Below, in pieces: positions 1 to 12,037 of a stretch of 64,000 nt of DNA. Under the pieces are notes generated by a model. It did no database searches. It worked only from the letters and a program-made list of their open reading frames with translations, and was not told where the DNA came from. The stretch spans positions 4,607,843 to 4,671,842 of the forward strand of contig JAEMBT020000003.1 of the NCBI GenBank assembly GCA_018873245.2. Direction: 5' to 3'. The translations under genes and the position numbers were made by a program. Positions within the stretch are counted from its first letter, which is position 1; each line of letters opens with the position of its first letter. Source of the DNA: Archegozetes longisetosus (taxonomy: Eukaryota > Arthropoda > Arachnida > Sarcoptiformes > Trhypochthoniidae).

Positions 1-714
1 AAACGTAGTGTAAATAGAAACTAAATTTATTCATTGAAGTAATCACTGATGCAAATGACCTCAGAAAGAATTTTCAATAAACTTTCAACCGAAAATAATA
101 AACAAAAGTTGATAAAGTGTGATACAAGTGAAAGTAAAGATTGAAAGGTAACCTGCTATGAAATCGGAAAGTTGTATACATTACAACCTTAAATGTATGC
201 TTTAGTGTATGGTTGCTTTAATTAATTGAACCCATTCAATGTATTGCACAAAAGCATAGTCTGAAGAAGTACACAATTTTTCATTTGATAGCACATTGAC
301 TTCCATATTAGAAATCAGTTTTGCCATAAACTTTAGCTCAATGTTTAGCCAATGATTTAATTGGAAAGCGATCCATTAGACTTTTCAACTTTTAATTAGA
401 ATTTCCAGTTAATTAAATTTGTAATTAGTTGCAATACATAACATTAGCTGTGAATTAGTCGAAATGTTAACTCAAGTGACATATTTAGCAAAAGTAAAGA
501 TTTTGCTTTAAAATCTTGAATTCGTTGAAATTATCAAAACAATCTTTTTATAGTATCTTGATCCATTTCTTAAAGGAGAGAAACAATTGTTAGTAATTTT
601 TAATAAGCGATATAGTGATACACTGTATTGAAAACTACTTTGTATAGATAGAGTATTTCAGAAAAGCCTTCATTACCTTAAGATATATTGTACGCTTGCA
701 AGCATAATAATTGA

Positions 715-914
715 CAATAGCAACAAGAAAAAGACTGTTGCTATTGTAAATCTGCCTGTTACGCACATTAATTTTCTGTCAAATTTTGTCTAATATTTTC
801 TTTCATTACTATATCGAATATTCTATATGTTTGTTAATATCTCAACATATTATGGTCTGATGACAAGCATGCAGTCACAACATATCACTTCTGGTTGCTA
901 TCGCAGATCATCAA
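715..914 (+). repeat. interspersed ~200 bp repeat, copy A
   Basis: This is one of three diverged copies in the window (others at 7203-7400, inverted, and about 39270-39452). It opens with a perfect 9 bp stem-loop, AATAGCAAC then a 12 nt loop then GTTGCTATT, and ends near GGTTGCTATCGC. Shared blocks include CTATAT(C/T)GAATATTCT, TTGTTAATATCT, and GTCTGAT followed by GCAT. Short terminal complementarity (AGCAAC/GTTGCT) suggests a MITE-like element; no coding capacity is seen. Confidence 0.75.
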
Positions 915-3900
915 GTTTTCGATTAACAATAATAGCTTTATATGATTTTTATGAGATTAAAACACTTAACAAATGATGATTGATTTTAATAGAAGAGTCG
1001 TTAGAGTTTTTGAGATAGTCATAAACGATAAAATAATGCATTTTCGAGTCATAACTTGAGTAGGATGGTAATAAGAAAAACAATCTATTTTTATAAACCT
1101 TAAAACCCAATCAAAATCTATTTCGACTTATTTAAACAAAAAATTCACTTCTGAGCTAGATTAACAAAGATTTTAGCCTAATTCGATATAAATTTGTTGA
1201 TCGTTGTAATAATGGAGTAAAGACATAATAATGCCTCAATTTTCTATAAGCATTACGATATAATCTCATGTTTTGTTCAATTCAAGTCCAGTCTTGTGCA
1301 CAAATTATTACGAAAACGCCCACAACAAATACAGAATCGTTTTTTGCTATCGTTCTAAAGCAAAAAACTTTTTAATTTTAAGCACAAAAGAGGATAAACT
1401 AAATCCCTATTAGAATATCCATACCGTAAAGCATTGCAAAAGAATTGAAGATTTTGATAAAATTTTCATAGTTTGTTACTTATCTCAAACTTTTGCGTCA
1501 AACATTAAATGAAGTAATTTTTTCCAAAAATAAGAAGAGATCAGATGAACAAAGCATATCCTGATTCTTATTTGAGCTAGTAATATCTCATTAATTGATA
1601 TCGGAAATAACTAATGACTTGATTTTTATATGAGTTACATAAAAAGATGTTTATATGGAGTAGGCTGTAAGAGTCTCTCACAAGTCAGTTCCGAAGAGGG
1701 CTGACTCTACAGATCAGCAGTGTCTTCATCCCTAATTATATGAAAAGAATGATTTCGAATTGAATTTACGGTCAAGAAATCCTTTATTCAGTAGTTGAGT
1801 ACCCTCTCTATTCTGAACAAACCAATATAATCTACTAATTGTACTAGAACTAGGATCTATACAATACTTCTTATCCGTAATACTATTACAAGACCTGATA
1901 CCACAAAAAACAACAGTTTTTGCAATACCATATTAAACCTAATTATTTTACTATTAATGCATGTTTGAAAGATATATATCTTAATAGTGTAACAAATGCA
2001 ACTGAAATATTTTGCAAACACAAGGTTTATTCTTAACAGAAGTATAACAAAACTTCTCAGTTGGAAACATTTTTGCGGAAATTAGACCATTTACGAAAAT
2101 AAACTTATTCAATAAATACAAATATGCCTCAATCAAATAATGATGACGAGCTTTATTGTATTAGGTTATTCAATTGAAGATATAATTTGTATATTACTTT
2201 GAGCGACACAAAAATAGTAATATTCTGTTCCTAAAATTGATTCATTAAATTTTTAGTAACTAAGGCCAACAGTTGTGTCTAACGCGGCAAACAATAAATT
2301 ATCGCAACACCTGCTCTCAGATATATGCTAAATACAGTATAATATTTGCACTGAGAAAACAATCTTCTAGGCAACTTTTCTTCTATACATTCTTCAGTAC
2401 TTTAAACTTAATCAAATATGTTTATATTAAAAACATTTTTTATCACACTAATAACGAATATGCCATAATTCTTGTCTCTACTCAATCTTATCCACCAAAT
2501 TGAGTAATAATCAACATATGAATAACTTAGAATCAGATTTAAATTCAATCGATAAAACTTTTAATTTTCTCATTAAATACCATTTTTGGTAATGGTGGAA
2601 TATAACAGAATTGTTATAAAATTGTCGTAGAATCTTATAGTGGGAAGAAAAGGTTTTTGTGAAAATCCACTTCAGTTTGTGAGTTCAGTTGAAAATAGTA
2701 TTTGTTAGAGAATGAGAGCTCATTTAAGATAGGCTTCAAAGTTTGAGTAAATAGTTTTATGTCTCTTTTAGTTATATATTATAAATAAAATTTGATCAGA
2801 TGCTGATTCTTTACTCTAATAGAGAGTACTATATATAAATGGTGGAAAGACTTGAAAATATGGATATTGTTGAATAATTCACTATATTCTGAATGTTAAG
2901 ATGTTTTATACATAAATGTCTTCGAAATCATCAACTAAATACAATGTGTCAAAATATCCATACCTTAAGCTTTCCGCAAACAGTCAAAAATATCTTTATT
3001 TGCCATCATCTTTATTACGAACTTAAAGTATTTTTTCAATCATGATAACAATATTGAAACTTCAGTCGAGAATTTACCTTAAACCTTACAGTCTGTTCAG
3101 AGCTTATTTTTATCACACAATTCAAAAACTCAACATAAAATCTCTTTTATGATATTATAAACAAGGATTTGAAGCGCTGTTACATAACGAAACTTAGTTT
3201 TCAGCTAAATTACTGAAAATTTATTCGTATTTCAATTGGTCTTATGCACTTTCAACTTTCATGTTGAATCGAAAATTAGCTATTTTTTAAAAGTAAAAAT
3301 CGATTTTCAAAGTTTAACTTTAACGATAATATCATACTTTTAAGTTATACATATCATAGCTCATGACACAAAGAATTATTTATGAGATCCATTTTATATA
3401 TTCAAGTCGTTTCGATTTTGACACAGCTTCAAATTTTTTCAAAAACTAATTACCTTCAGTTTTGAGCTAGTTATTGAAATCTAGCTATTTATCAATTGCC
3501 ATATTATGCTCTCTTCCGTAATAATTAAAATATTAAATAAATCCGTTTAAAGAAAGAGCAAAATCTAATTTGAATCCAAAAAATGAATATAATGAGTTAT
3601 GTGCTTGGATTTTGAATTCTTTGCGATCCTTCCATTGAATTAAACCAAAACAAAATGCTATATGAAAATTGAAGCATTTGCCATCAATTGACAGAAGAAC
3701 AAAAATAGAACTAAATTATAATTGACTAAAAAATGATTATTTAGAATAGAAGCAATCGGAAATATGATTTATGTTACGCTTTCAATAATTGTATGAATCG
3801 TTGACGTAAAAGTTTGACAGTAAACATATATTTCTTTATGTTGTTTTCTCATTCTTTATGTTTAATACCTTTTTATTGATCGTTTGGTACATAGATATGA

Positions 3901-4389
3901 TGAAACTTTGATTGTTGTTCTGACATTTTGATTATTTGATACGTTCTTATTTCTCATAACACATCGATTCTTTTGAATCTTTCTTTCTGTATGAAGTAAA
4001 ACATTATTCACAACAAACTCCATAACCTATTTTTACTCGTTATCTATACTTCAAAAGTGAATTATCAAAGCTTATATTGACTTTTGAAAATTATAAATTA
4101 CTATTCAATTATACCTATAAATATTATCGCAAAAAGTAATGTTTCATACTTTTAAATATCACATAAACAATACTCATTCAGACATGAAAATCAATAAGAA
4201 ATATTTTATCTTTAAATGCTTTTTAAGTCTGTTTCGAACAAATAAAGCTCTCAATTAGAGTATTGATTATGTCTTTCTGAGAATTAATCTGCTAAGTTGT
4301 ACGCGAGTTCAATTAATAATTATATGATTCTAATGAAGCACACAAATAATGAGATAGGCCTGATCTTTTAAGTAAGTACTCAGTCACAG

Positions 4390-4645
4390 AGGGGAGGGGG
4401 TTAGCTCAAAGCGTGCAAAATCGTACAACTAAATGGGGGAGGGGTCTTGAAAAAAAGTACGTACGCATCATTAGTGGTAATTTAGATTTCGTAAATACGT
4501 ATTTATCAAATATTGCCTAAACTATTGATTGGGGAGGGGAAGGATGAAATTTGATGCTTACGTCTTGTTTGATTCTTTATGTATTGTGTACAACTGCGAA
4601 CATGGGAGAGGGGTGTCTAAAATCTAACTTTTTTGTGTACATACT
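4390..4645. repeat. G-rich transposon-like repeat debris
   Basis: Four GGGGAGGGG-like blocks occur within 230 bp (about 4393, 4434, 4531 and 4603). Two are followed by GTC/GTG-TCT(T/A)-AAAA stretches and GTACGTAC or GTGTACATAC motifs. This contrasts sharply with the surrounding AT-rich sequence and resembles the degenerate ends of a DNA transposon. I could not define termini or a target duplication, so family and limits are uncertain. Confidence 0.4.
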
Positions 4646-4716
4646 TAAATGATAAAGCCATAAAATGATGGTTTGAGAATACTGGTTGTTAATCCAAGTC
4701 AGATGTAACTAGTAGA

Positions 4717-4961
4717 CAGTGGCGAAGGCAGAAATTTTCAAGTGAGGGAACAACAAATTTAAAGCTTTGTACAAAGTACGAATTTTAATGCCTAATCAAT
4801 ACAATTCTGAAATAGTAATACTCTGATACAGTGATTGACACTTGAGTAAAGCTTAATTCTATTAAAATAAATTTTCGTTTTGATTTAATAACTAGTTTAA
4901 GCTTTTCCAAATTTGAATTGAGGGGGTCTAGGCCCCTTGGTCCCTACTGGCTTCGCCACTG
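4717..4961. mobile_element. hAT-type MITE, complete, 245 bp
   Basis: The left end CAGTGGCGAAGGCAG and right end CTGGCTTCGCCACTG are 15 bp terminal inverted repeats with one mismatch. They are flanked by perfect 8 bp direct repeats CTAGTAGA at 4709-4716 and 4962-4969. CAG...CTG termini plus an 8 bp target duplication are diagnostic of hAT superfamily insertions. The 245 bp interior has no transposase ORF, so this is a non-autonomous MITE. The intact duplication implies a fairly recent insertion. Confidence 0.92.
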
Positions 4962-7202
4962 CTAGTAGATACTAAATATGTGAATGAGCCCTTCTGTCAA
5001 CTTCTACAATTCTACATTGACTAAAAAATATTCAGGTTCAACTGGGGCAGACTTAGGTCTACTCTTCTATTATGTAAGTTTGAAAACGAATGTTCAATAT
5101 AAAAATGTGACCACAAAGCCGTGATTCCGCAATACCATTATTCTGTTCATACCTATGCTCTATAGTTCAAATAGGACTTGACCTTTAATTTTACTGTCTG
5201 GTCTTGTTTTCAATATAAACCTTACACTTCCTCATAACTCATTTTCAAAGTGAGTTACAAAACGCAGGATATGAGACCTATGTTTGACTTTTTTTACAAT
5301 AATTTACAAATAATTACATCAATACACATTGCTTACCAACAATCGGACATAACACTATTGCAAAATATTGTCATTTGTAATAACACGAGTGGTTATCTGA
5401 TAAATTACATTATTTATTATAATTAATTCACTCATCTGTAGATTCATGAATGACTGCAAATTTTCGACTTTATTATTGAAGAGCTGATCAAACATTTAAT
5501 ATAAAAATTTCAGTTGTGTTTAACTTGATTATCTGAAGCCTTCGATAACTGTTAGGTCTATTTTTCATCATCTGATATGAATAACATGTATTTACATTGA
5601 CTATAATGTACTAGAGGTCATTCTTCTTTCAAGCAATATTTACTATTTTCATGTTTTTATTAGTTTTGTTCATATTATTTGAAAATTTGAACTTTTCTAG
5701 ATATTTAAATAAATTGTAAGTCAAATTTTTGATGACTAACTTTTCATTTTTACGATACTTTCTAGCTCGCTTGTTTATTGAATTCAAATTGAATAAGATT
5801 CGGATTAGAAGTCAAGTCTCTTTTTTTTATTTGGTATAAATGTCTTCAAAGGAAAGTTCTTTGAAAATAGTCTAACTTGTCCTCAGGGTTCAATTTCCAG
5901 TTTATATACTTTGCATTTCTCAAATTGAGTTATGATCAAAATTATTCTAACAAATAAAATGAAAATTCACAGCAATTGTAGCATTTTTTTCACAGGTATA
6001 CAATTAGACTGAATTTAGTAAAATCTTTTTATAATTCGTTTCATATCTGACTAAATTGACAATTGAGTGACAAGTTTAGATTTGATTGGAAAATATTTTC
6101 TTTTAATAATCTCTAATCTTTCGTTATCTTATGCATAGATCTGACAGAAAAGCTTAATAAAAAATGTCTGAAAATCAAAAACACTTTGTGTAATAAGTGA
6201 ATCTTGTAATGAGAATTGAACAAGAGTATTTTAATTGGTTTGTGTTGGTAGTTTTTATTATGAGAGATACTGTAATTCAGATAAATTCAAGTGGTTATAT
6301 CGAACAATTATATTTTGGTTGAATTTGGCTATCGAGATAAAGTCAAATTAATGATTAAAATTCAGTTCACATACAAATCTGTTCAAAAAAGAGATAAGAC
6401 CGTTGTGTATAACCACATTATGATGAATGAAACATTACATAAAACATCTAAACTTTGTGTTATAAGATATTTTTGTCAATATACTGGTGAAAGAAAAAAT
6501 ACTAAAATAATATGATTTATTCTTAGAATAAAACCCAAAATGACCATAAAAGCAATTAAATGAGGACAATAGCGAAAGCAGTAGAGAATAATTGAAATAT
6601 AAGTAAGTTGAGTAAGGGGTGCAGTTAGGTTTGAAATTACAAATTACAGTAAAGGTATGATAGCATAAACGTGTAGGTATTACAATAGATCTTTTTTATT
6701 AGTTTATTTCCTAGTCTAAACATTGTTTTGAGAACGTTCTAATGCATACTTTTATAATACATCACTGAGGATAATACAAAAATCAATAAACTATAATATA
6801 GTCCTATAACGTTTGCTTCTCCAAACTCTTCTACATTCAATTAATAAAACCATTTCCAATAAAGTACAAATCTTTATGAATATATTTCTTGTACAATCGA
6901 TTCTGATATGAAAATTGATTTAACCTCATTTCCATCATATAATAATCAAACACAATAAAGTAGATTACAAAGAGAGCCGTCTTACAAGAAATTATATAGA
7001 GAATCTAAGGATTGAAGGCATAATTTCAAAAAAAATTAACAATTATTTTTTCATCAATCTCAAAAGTAATTCGGTTAAATTTAAGGCTTTCAAATAATCG
7101 TTTCTGAAAGGTGTCTGCATATTACTGATAGATACCTGAGAAGACTCGATAAAACTATTTTCATTGATTCATCAAAAATCATTTGTTAATTAAGACCAAA
7201 AA

Positions 7203-7400
7203 CTTAATAATCGTTGATAGCAACTAGAAACGATGCGTTGTGATGGCATTTTTTTCATCAGGACATAACACTAGTGTAGAAGATATTAGCAAGCTCGCAG
7301 AATATTCAATATAGCAATCAAAGCAAACTAAATTTGGCAGCAAATTCATGCCTATCACAGGAAAATTGACATAGCAACGGTCTTTTTCATGTTGCTATTG
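7203..7400 (-). repeat. interspersed ~200 bp repeat, copy C (inverted)
   Basis: The reverse complement aligns along nearly its whole length with the copy at 715-914. It has the same AATAGCAAC-loop-GTTGCTAT stem near its start, the block CTATATTGAATATTCTGC, then TTGCTAATATCTTC, TCCTGATGA and AGTTGCTATC at the end. Its distal end CAACGATTATTAAG is closer to the copy at 39.4 kb. No ORF or target duplication was recognised. Confidence 0.75.
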
Positions 7401-10000
7401 AAGATTGTAGAGTCTTCAAGTGTACATACTTAACTTGTTGTGTATAGTAATGCCCAAACTTAATCCTTAAACTTAATCTTATACAAAACTTTGAGTACAA
7501 GAATTGGGAAAAATAAGATCATGTTATTTCTGACTGAACGAGTCAAAATAACTCGATAAACATAACCTTAAAGTAAGCTGACTAAAAGTTAAGTTTAACT
7601 TTTCTGAAGCTTCTCTTTAAAATTAAGATTCATTTTGCTCTTTCAATCTGCTAGCTGTAAAAAACGGCCAAACCTTTATCAACTTCAAAAGAGTGAACCT
7701 GGCAATCAATCTGATTCTAGTGATATTTTTCATAAAACTAAATAGTATTGGGTCACAAAATTTTGGTTATTTATTACTTGAGAACTCCATAAAAACTTGG
7801 ATATTGTGTTTCAAAAAGTATGACAGTAATGTTCAAAAAGAAAATACAAAATATTGAAAGAGGTAATAGCTTTCTTTAGAGTTGACATAAATTCTAATAA
7901 CTTATTATTTAAGTTGAGATATCGTCGATTTGAGAATGTAATACAATATATATAGCGAATGTGTTAAACTATTTTTTGTTGTACTTAACGTACTACTTTT
8001 GCTCAAATCCATATTTGGAAGAAGCAGCTTAACAAATTCTACTTTTATGCTAATTTGTAGTCATCATCAAACCAGAAAAAGAAACATATCATATATCTTT
8101 TTCTTTATATCTTGTATCAAATCAATACTATGTGGAAACTTAGAAAATTCAAATTATCTATTTAGCAAAGACTACGGTTGTTTCCAGAAAAATAGTTATT
8201 TACTATTAATTTATCATGCAATAAATGAATTTATTATAATAATTATGTTTTCATAAATAAGATCAAAATAATGATTTTCATGTAAATGCGACAATACAGG
8301 TATATAACAGATATAAGCCTCACATTATTGTACGTTAGAGTATAGTTTGAAATTAGCTCATATTTTCATTATTATCATCTTTGTCAGAGTGGTTTCTACT
8401 TCGACAGTAGTAATAACCAGCTTTTTTCATTTGGTTCATCGATTTTTTACTTTACTATAGAGTTAGTCTCACTATTGAGTCATACCTTTCCTGTGAATAA
8501 CAAAAAGTAAAGTAACCACAATTGTGTTCGCAACACAATAGTACCGCAGTATATATTCTAAAAATCATTCCCAACTAATCTAAGGCATATCCAATAGTGT
8601 CTCTGAACTTTGTCTTTCAACTTGTTTCCTTTTCATAAGTTACGCTTGTCTCTCATCTACTGACTTGTCTGAAGACAATATCTCTACCAATTTCTCGAGC
8701 TATAACTCTAATGAAGATTATTTTTGAAAGAGAAAGTTTTCAGGCGTAAAACATAAGAACCTCTCAATTCTGTTCTGCTGACAGTTAAGCTATTTATAAC
8801 TTCATTCATAAAATCATGTCAAAAACCATTGAATCATTAATTTTGAGTAAAACATCTTTATTCAGGTAGATCTTAATCTGAAGATATTTAATATGAAAAT
8901 CATTCAAATTCTAGATAAAAGAACAGTTTTCATCTCAAAAATAGAATCAATGACAAGTAGTGTTCTTAAATAGACTTTAATATAGTTGAATGCCTTAGCG
9001 GTTATTTGACATTAAAATTTAGATAAGACAAACCGACGACCGCTGTCGAAACGTGGCTTTGCTTCACAAATAAATCATTCGAACCATTCCTAACGCGTAA
9101 GAAACTAAACAAATTGTTCAGATTCAACAAAAGTTTGAATATCTCGAAACCTATAAATCTTGACAAAAAGAACTTTTGAAATCAATTTTTCTTCCGCTAT
9201 AACAATGATCAAATGGAGTGATATTTTATGCTTTTATAATCAATTTGTTCAATCGAAATGTAAACAAATTTGAATTGAGGTTAGGTTAAACGAGTAATAA
9301 TTTTATTATTCACTTTGAAAGTATCACTCATGTCACGAAAATCAGGATTCATCTGAATTACTTCTTCAACTAAAAATTGCAATTTTCATTAATGTGATCA
9401 ATAAAATTTCAATTACCAACATTAGGCTAATGAAAGAGTCAGCAAATGCCTAATCATCAGTTAAAATCCCATTAGAAAATTGGCAAATAATTTTCACAAG
9501 TTTTATTCCTAACTCAATGTCTAATTAGATGAAAATTCTTACTATTTTAAGTATTTGAGCAAAAATCAAGTGACAGAACACGATATGTCTGAAGTTTTGA
9601 CAGTGCAATCGATTTGAATTCTTTAGCTTAAATGATTAGCAAATAAGATGAAATCCAAAGAAAATATAACTTCTATTACTTAATCACTAAACATTTCTGC
9701 AATATCTATTATTTATTAGATAAAGTTTTTTTTCAAGAATTCAAAATACTTTTAGTGCTGAAAAAGTAAAATCAAAATTTAGAAAGTGATGCCCTCAAGA
9801 CTTCATTAGTATTCAAAAATTGAAATCATCAATTTGCGAAGCATTCATCGAAAGAATGAGAAACACTGTGAGGCAGATTTAATGAAAGTTTATTGGATGG
9901 TTCACATAATGTGCAAAGTGTGTGTACAAACATCCTGGCATTTAATCATTTGTCATATTAAATCGTATAAGAATAGTTTTAATATCGAATAATTTAACAT

Positions 10001-10001
<1 letters not shown>

Positions 10002-10040
<39 letters not shown>
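10002..10040. repeat. (AG)n microsatellite
   Basis: An uninterrupted AG dinucleotide run of 39 bases, about 19.5 units. It lies just before a short coding-like or transposon-like stretch at 10043-10270. It is likely length-polymorphic. Confidence 0.97.
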
Positions 10041-10043
<3 letters not shown>

Positions 10044-10344
10044 GAACCTGAAAATAATAGCAGTGTTAAGACGTGATCAACTGATGATATCGTGGACCGA
10101 CTATGGATTTTCTGAGGAGAGATAATGTTGTCAATGAGATAGAAACACTACTTGACAATCGATCTTTCTAGCACTCAACCTAATAGTGAAGTTGTGCTCA
10201 ATCGAAATTGGATGAAGAGTTATCGCTATAATTCCCAGGTTATAGTTTAAAAAAGCTTCATCCGAAAGTTGCGCTGATTGCTTTACTCGCAATCACTGGC
10301 TATCTATTGATTAGATGACAATCTTCTCTGCTTTTAAACTCTGT

Positions 10345-10428
10345 CAGACTAATTTTAATGCCTATAAAGTAAGGACTAACTAATTTCAGACTAATTTTAA
10401 TTCCTATAAAGTAAAAACCAATTAATTT
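10345..10428. repeat. 42 bp tandem duplication
   Basis: Two adjacent 42 bp units (10345-10386 and 10387-10428) share CAGACTAATTTTAAT-CCTATAAAGTAA and an AACCAATTAATTT-like tail, with a handful of mismatches. It is a simple tandem duplication in noncoding DNA. Confidence 0.85.
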
Positions 10429-12037
10429 ATAAGATGAAAGTTAAGTACTGCTTTCCATTTTCAAAACAAATATCAAATTTTTATTTATTTTTATTCAATT
10501 TCTTATGCTTTCTATTACTAGAATAAAGCTTTCAATAGAAACTTTTCATATATTTTATAAAAGCTTTTGAGCTAAGAACTTGTGTGTGGGTTCGAAGAGT
10601 TGAATACTTCGAATGAATATCCACAATAAGCCCTTCAGAACATACTTTCGAGTACTGCTCTAAATAATGTGCAAAAACTGAAAACATTCAAATTAGGTTT
10701 TTAGGAAACCTTTGTTATTTTAGTTTAAACAGCGGCTATTATACAGCACAGAATCCGTTATATATATATTGTTTTTCAGCTGAAATCTCAATTTTGAAAA
10801 ATGAACAGTTTTCAGCTTAAACTTAATATCGTTAGAAGTATTCAACAACTATAATAGCAATGCTTTCAGTATAATTTGCATAAATTTAGAAAATCGACGG
10901 AAATGTAAAGTTTATGCTTATGATAGAAAGGATTTTCACTAAATTGTTCATTACAGAAACTAATCATAACTTATGCATCGCATTATAGTTATACGCAACT
11001 CATAACAAATCATCAAAGATACCATTAATGAGCACAACACAACGAGTCAAATTGAAAAAATAATCTCCTCATTTTTAAATAATATACCATCAAATCACAA
11101 AAATTCTTCTGCTTTACTAAAACAAATCTGAAACTTCATAAGGAGTGGGTTTTGAAAATGATTGTAAACTAAATAAGAGTGACATAAGCAGAATAATAAC
11201 ACCATGAATAATACTGTGAATAATATTTGAGTTAATTTTCTTCGTTCTTTAATGTCATCTCTAACAGAAAAAGTTTACATAAAAGTTTCAAATACTTTCT
11301 AACAATATTTACTCAAAAAAGTTTAGCTTTAAGAGTACGCCTAATCTTAAGGATAGCTTAAGAACTTTGACAATTTTCTCATTTGGAACCAGAGATTCTT
11401 TCATTTCATATAATTGGATGCCTTTAAAAAGTAATCAACAATTTATCCTACAGTCAACTTATCCTAATATTAAGCCATAATAACTAGTCGTGTGACTTAA
11501 TGCGTCTTATGTTAAGTAATGCTTTAGGAATAGAAAGCAAAAGAGATTTATTGAATAATTGATTGATTGGCGAGAATACGAAATATGGCAATAAAAGTCC
11601 ATCTCAACATTACCTTCATTTACGTTACATTTCTAAACAGTGTAGACCTCTATTAGAGATATGTCAAAACTAGAGATCGATTGACTGTTTGACAACCATT
11701 TTTAAAGACCCATCGCTTCACCACTTCTTAAATGGTAAGAATTTTCTCATTTATTTATTTTAGATTTACTTTCTTTAATCAATTATTATTGAATTAATAA
11801 CTATTTAGTTAATATTGAAACAATTTGATAGTTGAATATAGTTTTGAATTTTGTTGTAATTTGTGAAAACAGGCAGAATATCCGAGAAAAATTGCGCCAA
11901 AAATCCAAACATTCGCTTCACTAACGTTTTCAGTCACTGCTACTATATAGCCATTCACTTATTATGTCATCATCTCAACTATTAGTTATTTCTTCTTCTT
12001 ATTATTATTATTGAATACTTTCTTCAATATCTATTAA

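Larger units (their letters stand above)
1..12037. other. gene-poor AT-rich region with repeats
   Basis: No open reading frame here shows a recognisable domain or a plausible exon chain. The few ORFs of 74-85 codons (near 2273, 6291 and 7999) are rich in K, N, I, F and Y, as expected by chance in AT-rich DNA. The stretch contains two copies of a ~200 bp interspersed repeat, a complete hAT-type MITE, G-rich repeat debris at 4.39-4.64 kb, an (AG)n microsatellite and a 42 bp tandem duplication, each listed separately. The rest shows nothing I can assign. It could be intergenic or intronic to a gene lying outside the window. Confidence 0.7.

Noticed and set aside
6291-8256. ORFs of 74 and 85 codons at 6291 and 7999
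   Set aside because: Low-complexity AT-driven composition, no ATG for one, no domain or splice context.
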